A stretch of 34,435 nucleotides of DNA from NCBI RefSeq assembly GCF_002000365.1, contig NZ_MVBK01000040.1, positions 1-34,435 on the forward strand. Direction: 5' to 3'. This document shows, piece after piece, positions 33,327 through 34,435 of this stretch. The stretch is from Thioalkalivibrio denitrificans. GTDB taxonomy: Bacteria > Pseudomonadota > Gammaproteobacteria > Ectothiorhodospirales > Ectothiorhodospiraceae. The notes below the pieces were generated by a model. It worked only from the letters and a program-made list of their open reading frames with translations, was not told the origin of the DNA and ran no database searches. How positions within the stretch are numbered: position 1 is the first letter of the stretch; every line of letters starts with the position of its first letter. The translations under genes were made by a program, and so were the position numbers.

Positions 33327-34409
33327 ATGACACGCGTTTTCAATTTCAGTGCAGGTCCCGCTATGTTGCCCGAGCCGGTGCTCGAACGGGCCCGGGAGGA
33401 GATGCTGGACTGGAACGGAACCGGCATGTCCGTCATGGAGATGAGCCACCGGGGCAAGGCGTTCATGTCCATTGCCGAGGAGGCTGAGCGCGATCTGCGC
33501 GCCCTGCTGAGCATCCCGGACAACTATCGGGTGCTGTTCCTCCAGGGGGGCGCATCGGCCCAGTTCGCCATGGTGCCCATGAACCTGCTGCGTGGGAAAA
33601 CGCGTGCCGACTATATCAACACGGGTGCCTGGTCCAAGAAGGCCATCGCCGAGGGGCGCAGGTTCGCGGACGTGAATGTGGCCGCGACCGGGGAGGCCGA
33701 CGGTTTCAACTCGATTCCGGTCTTTGACACCTGGCAGCTGAGCGGTGACGCGGCCTATGTGCATTACACGCCCAACGAGACCATCGGCGGGGTGGAGTTT
33801 CACTGGATCCCGCGGACGGGCGACACGCCCCTGGTGGCGGACATGTCCTCCACGATCCTGTCACGTCCGGTGGACGTGTCCCGCTACGGTGTCATCTACG
33901 CCGGGGCGCAGAAGAACATCGGCCCGGCCGGTCTGACCATCGTCATCGTGCGCGAGGACCTGATCGGCGATGCCACCGAAGGCACGCCCACGATGTTCGA
34001 CTACAGGACGCATGCCGAGAACGGCTCCATGTACAACACGCCGCCCACATACGGATGGTATCTGGCGGGCCTGGTGTTCAAGTGGCTGCTGGACCTGGGC
34101 GGGCTCGCGGCCATGGCGGAGATCAACCGGCGCAAGGCCGAGAAGCTCTACGCCGCCATCGATGCCTCGGACTTTTACACCAACCCGGTCGCGATCGAGA
34201 GCCGCTCCTGGATGAACGTGCCCTTCACCCTGGCGAAGCCGGAGCTGGACGGGGAGTTTCTCAAGGAGGCCGAATCCATGGGTCTGACCAACCTCAAGGG
34301 CCACCGCTCCGTGGGCGGCATGCGCGCAAGCATCTACAACGCCATGCCCGAGGCGGGCGTGAGCGCCCTGGTTGATTTCATGACGGACTTCGAACAACGC
34401 AAGGGCTGA
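33327..34409 (+). CDS. serC: Phosphoserine aminotransferase
   Basis: A 360-residue PLP enzyme of class V, complete in the window. It starts [15 protein letters not shown]; the PLP lysine is K196 in [11 protein letters not shown]. Other landmarks are [28 protein letters not shown] and [23 protein letters not shown] at the end. It converts 3-phosphohydroxypyruvate and glutamate to phosphoserine and 2-oxoglutarate, and also acts in pyridoxal phosphate synthesis. AGAGG precedes the ATG. The 118-bp gap after gyrA contains a small inverted repeat (GGTTGGC 33224-33230, GCCAACC 33254-33260) without a T run. Confidence 0.97.
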   Translation: MTRVFNFSAGPAMLPEPVLERAREEMLDWNGTGMSVMEMSHRGKAFMSIAEEAERDLRALLSIPDNYRVLFLQGGASAQFAMVPMNLLRGKTRADYINTGAWSKKAIAEGRRFADVNVAATGEADGFNSIPVFDTWQLSGDAAYVHYTPNETIGGVEFHWIPRTGDTPLVADMSSTILSRPVDVSRYGVIYAGAQKNIGPAGLTIVIVREDLIGDATEGTPTMFDYRTHAENGSMYNTPPTYGWYLAGLVFKWLLDLGGLAAMAEINRRKAEKLYAAIDASDFYTNPVAIESRSWMNVPFTLAKPELDGEFLKEAESMGLTNLKGHRSVGGMRASIYNAMPEAGVSALVDFMTDFEQRKG

Positions 34410-34416
34410 ATGATGG

Positions 34417-34435
34417 TTTAGCCACAGAGGTCACA
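34417..34435. repeat. Probable start of another dispersed repeat
   Basis: The window ends in TTTAGCCACAGAGGTCACA, which looks like the opening of a common intergenic repeat of the form CCACAGAGG-CACAGAG. It is cut by the window edge, so this is only a suggestion. Confidence 0.35.

Overview
The window is GC-rich and almost fully coding. The end mtnA - gyrA - serC is a common gammaproteobacterial arrangement. Together with a DsrC/TusE-family protein and a large respiratory locus under FNR-type sites, it suggests a chemotrophic gammaproteobacterium, perhaps of the Ectothiorhodospiraceae/Chromatiales kind. The genus cannot be fixed from sequence alone. No tRNA, rRNA, CRISPR array, transposase or phage gene was seen.

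Left part (1-9.4 kb): a repeat-rich spacer, a DsrC/TusE-like protein, a two-gene membrane electron-transfer unit (ferric-reductase-like flavocytochrome plus a cytochrome b5/FMN-binding-like protein), DoxX, a close mandelate racemase homologue with an altered catalytic lysine, a GFA-type zinc protein, a TauD-like dioxygenase and a DUF454 membrane protein. A tightly overlapping trio follows (soluble ABC-type ATPase, HypB/UreG-like GTPase with three Cys pairs, four-Cys Fe-S protein) that looks like a metallocofactor assembly or reactivation module of unknown target.

Centre (9.5-22.6 kb): a respiratory island. Leftward run a one-helix oxidase subunit, a CuA subunit, a B-family-like heme-copper catalytic subunit, heme O synthase, a Sco protein, a cytochrome b6 / 2x[4Fe-4S] / MvhD fusion protein, a small anchored periplasmic protein, a second copy of the fusion, a 70-residue membrane protein and a second Sco protein. 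Rightward from the shared 543-bp control region run a lipoprotein and two different heme A synthases. The catalytic subunit keeps all heme and CuB histidines but has Gln where oxygen reductases carry the cross-linked Tyr (GHSSQQIN in place of GHPxVY). The best reading is a CuA-containing nitric oxide reductase of the B-family-derived type (eNOR-like), with its own heme A supply, copper chaperones and an unusual cytochrome b/ferredoxin/MvhD partner. A consensus FNR box lies in the divergent control region. A second FNR/DNR-type box lies exactly where a class II promoter for the fusion genes needs it.

Right part (22.7-34.4 kb): a CNNM/DUF21 membrane protein, an MFS transporter, an O-methyltransferase, a TetR-like regulator, a DUF457 (YdjM-like) membrane hydrolase, a small unknown protein, an MscS channel, then mtnA, gyrA and serC. 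Three intergenic spacers (9.4, 23.9 and 30.4 kb) hold long palindromes built from 7-bp units, each with a different heptamer. One of them supplies the stop codon of mtnA.
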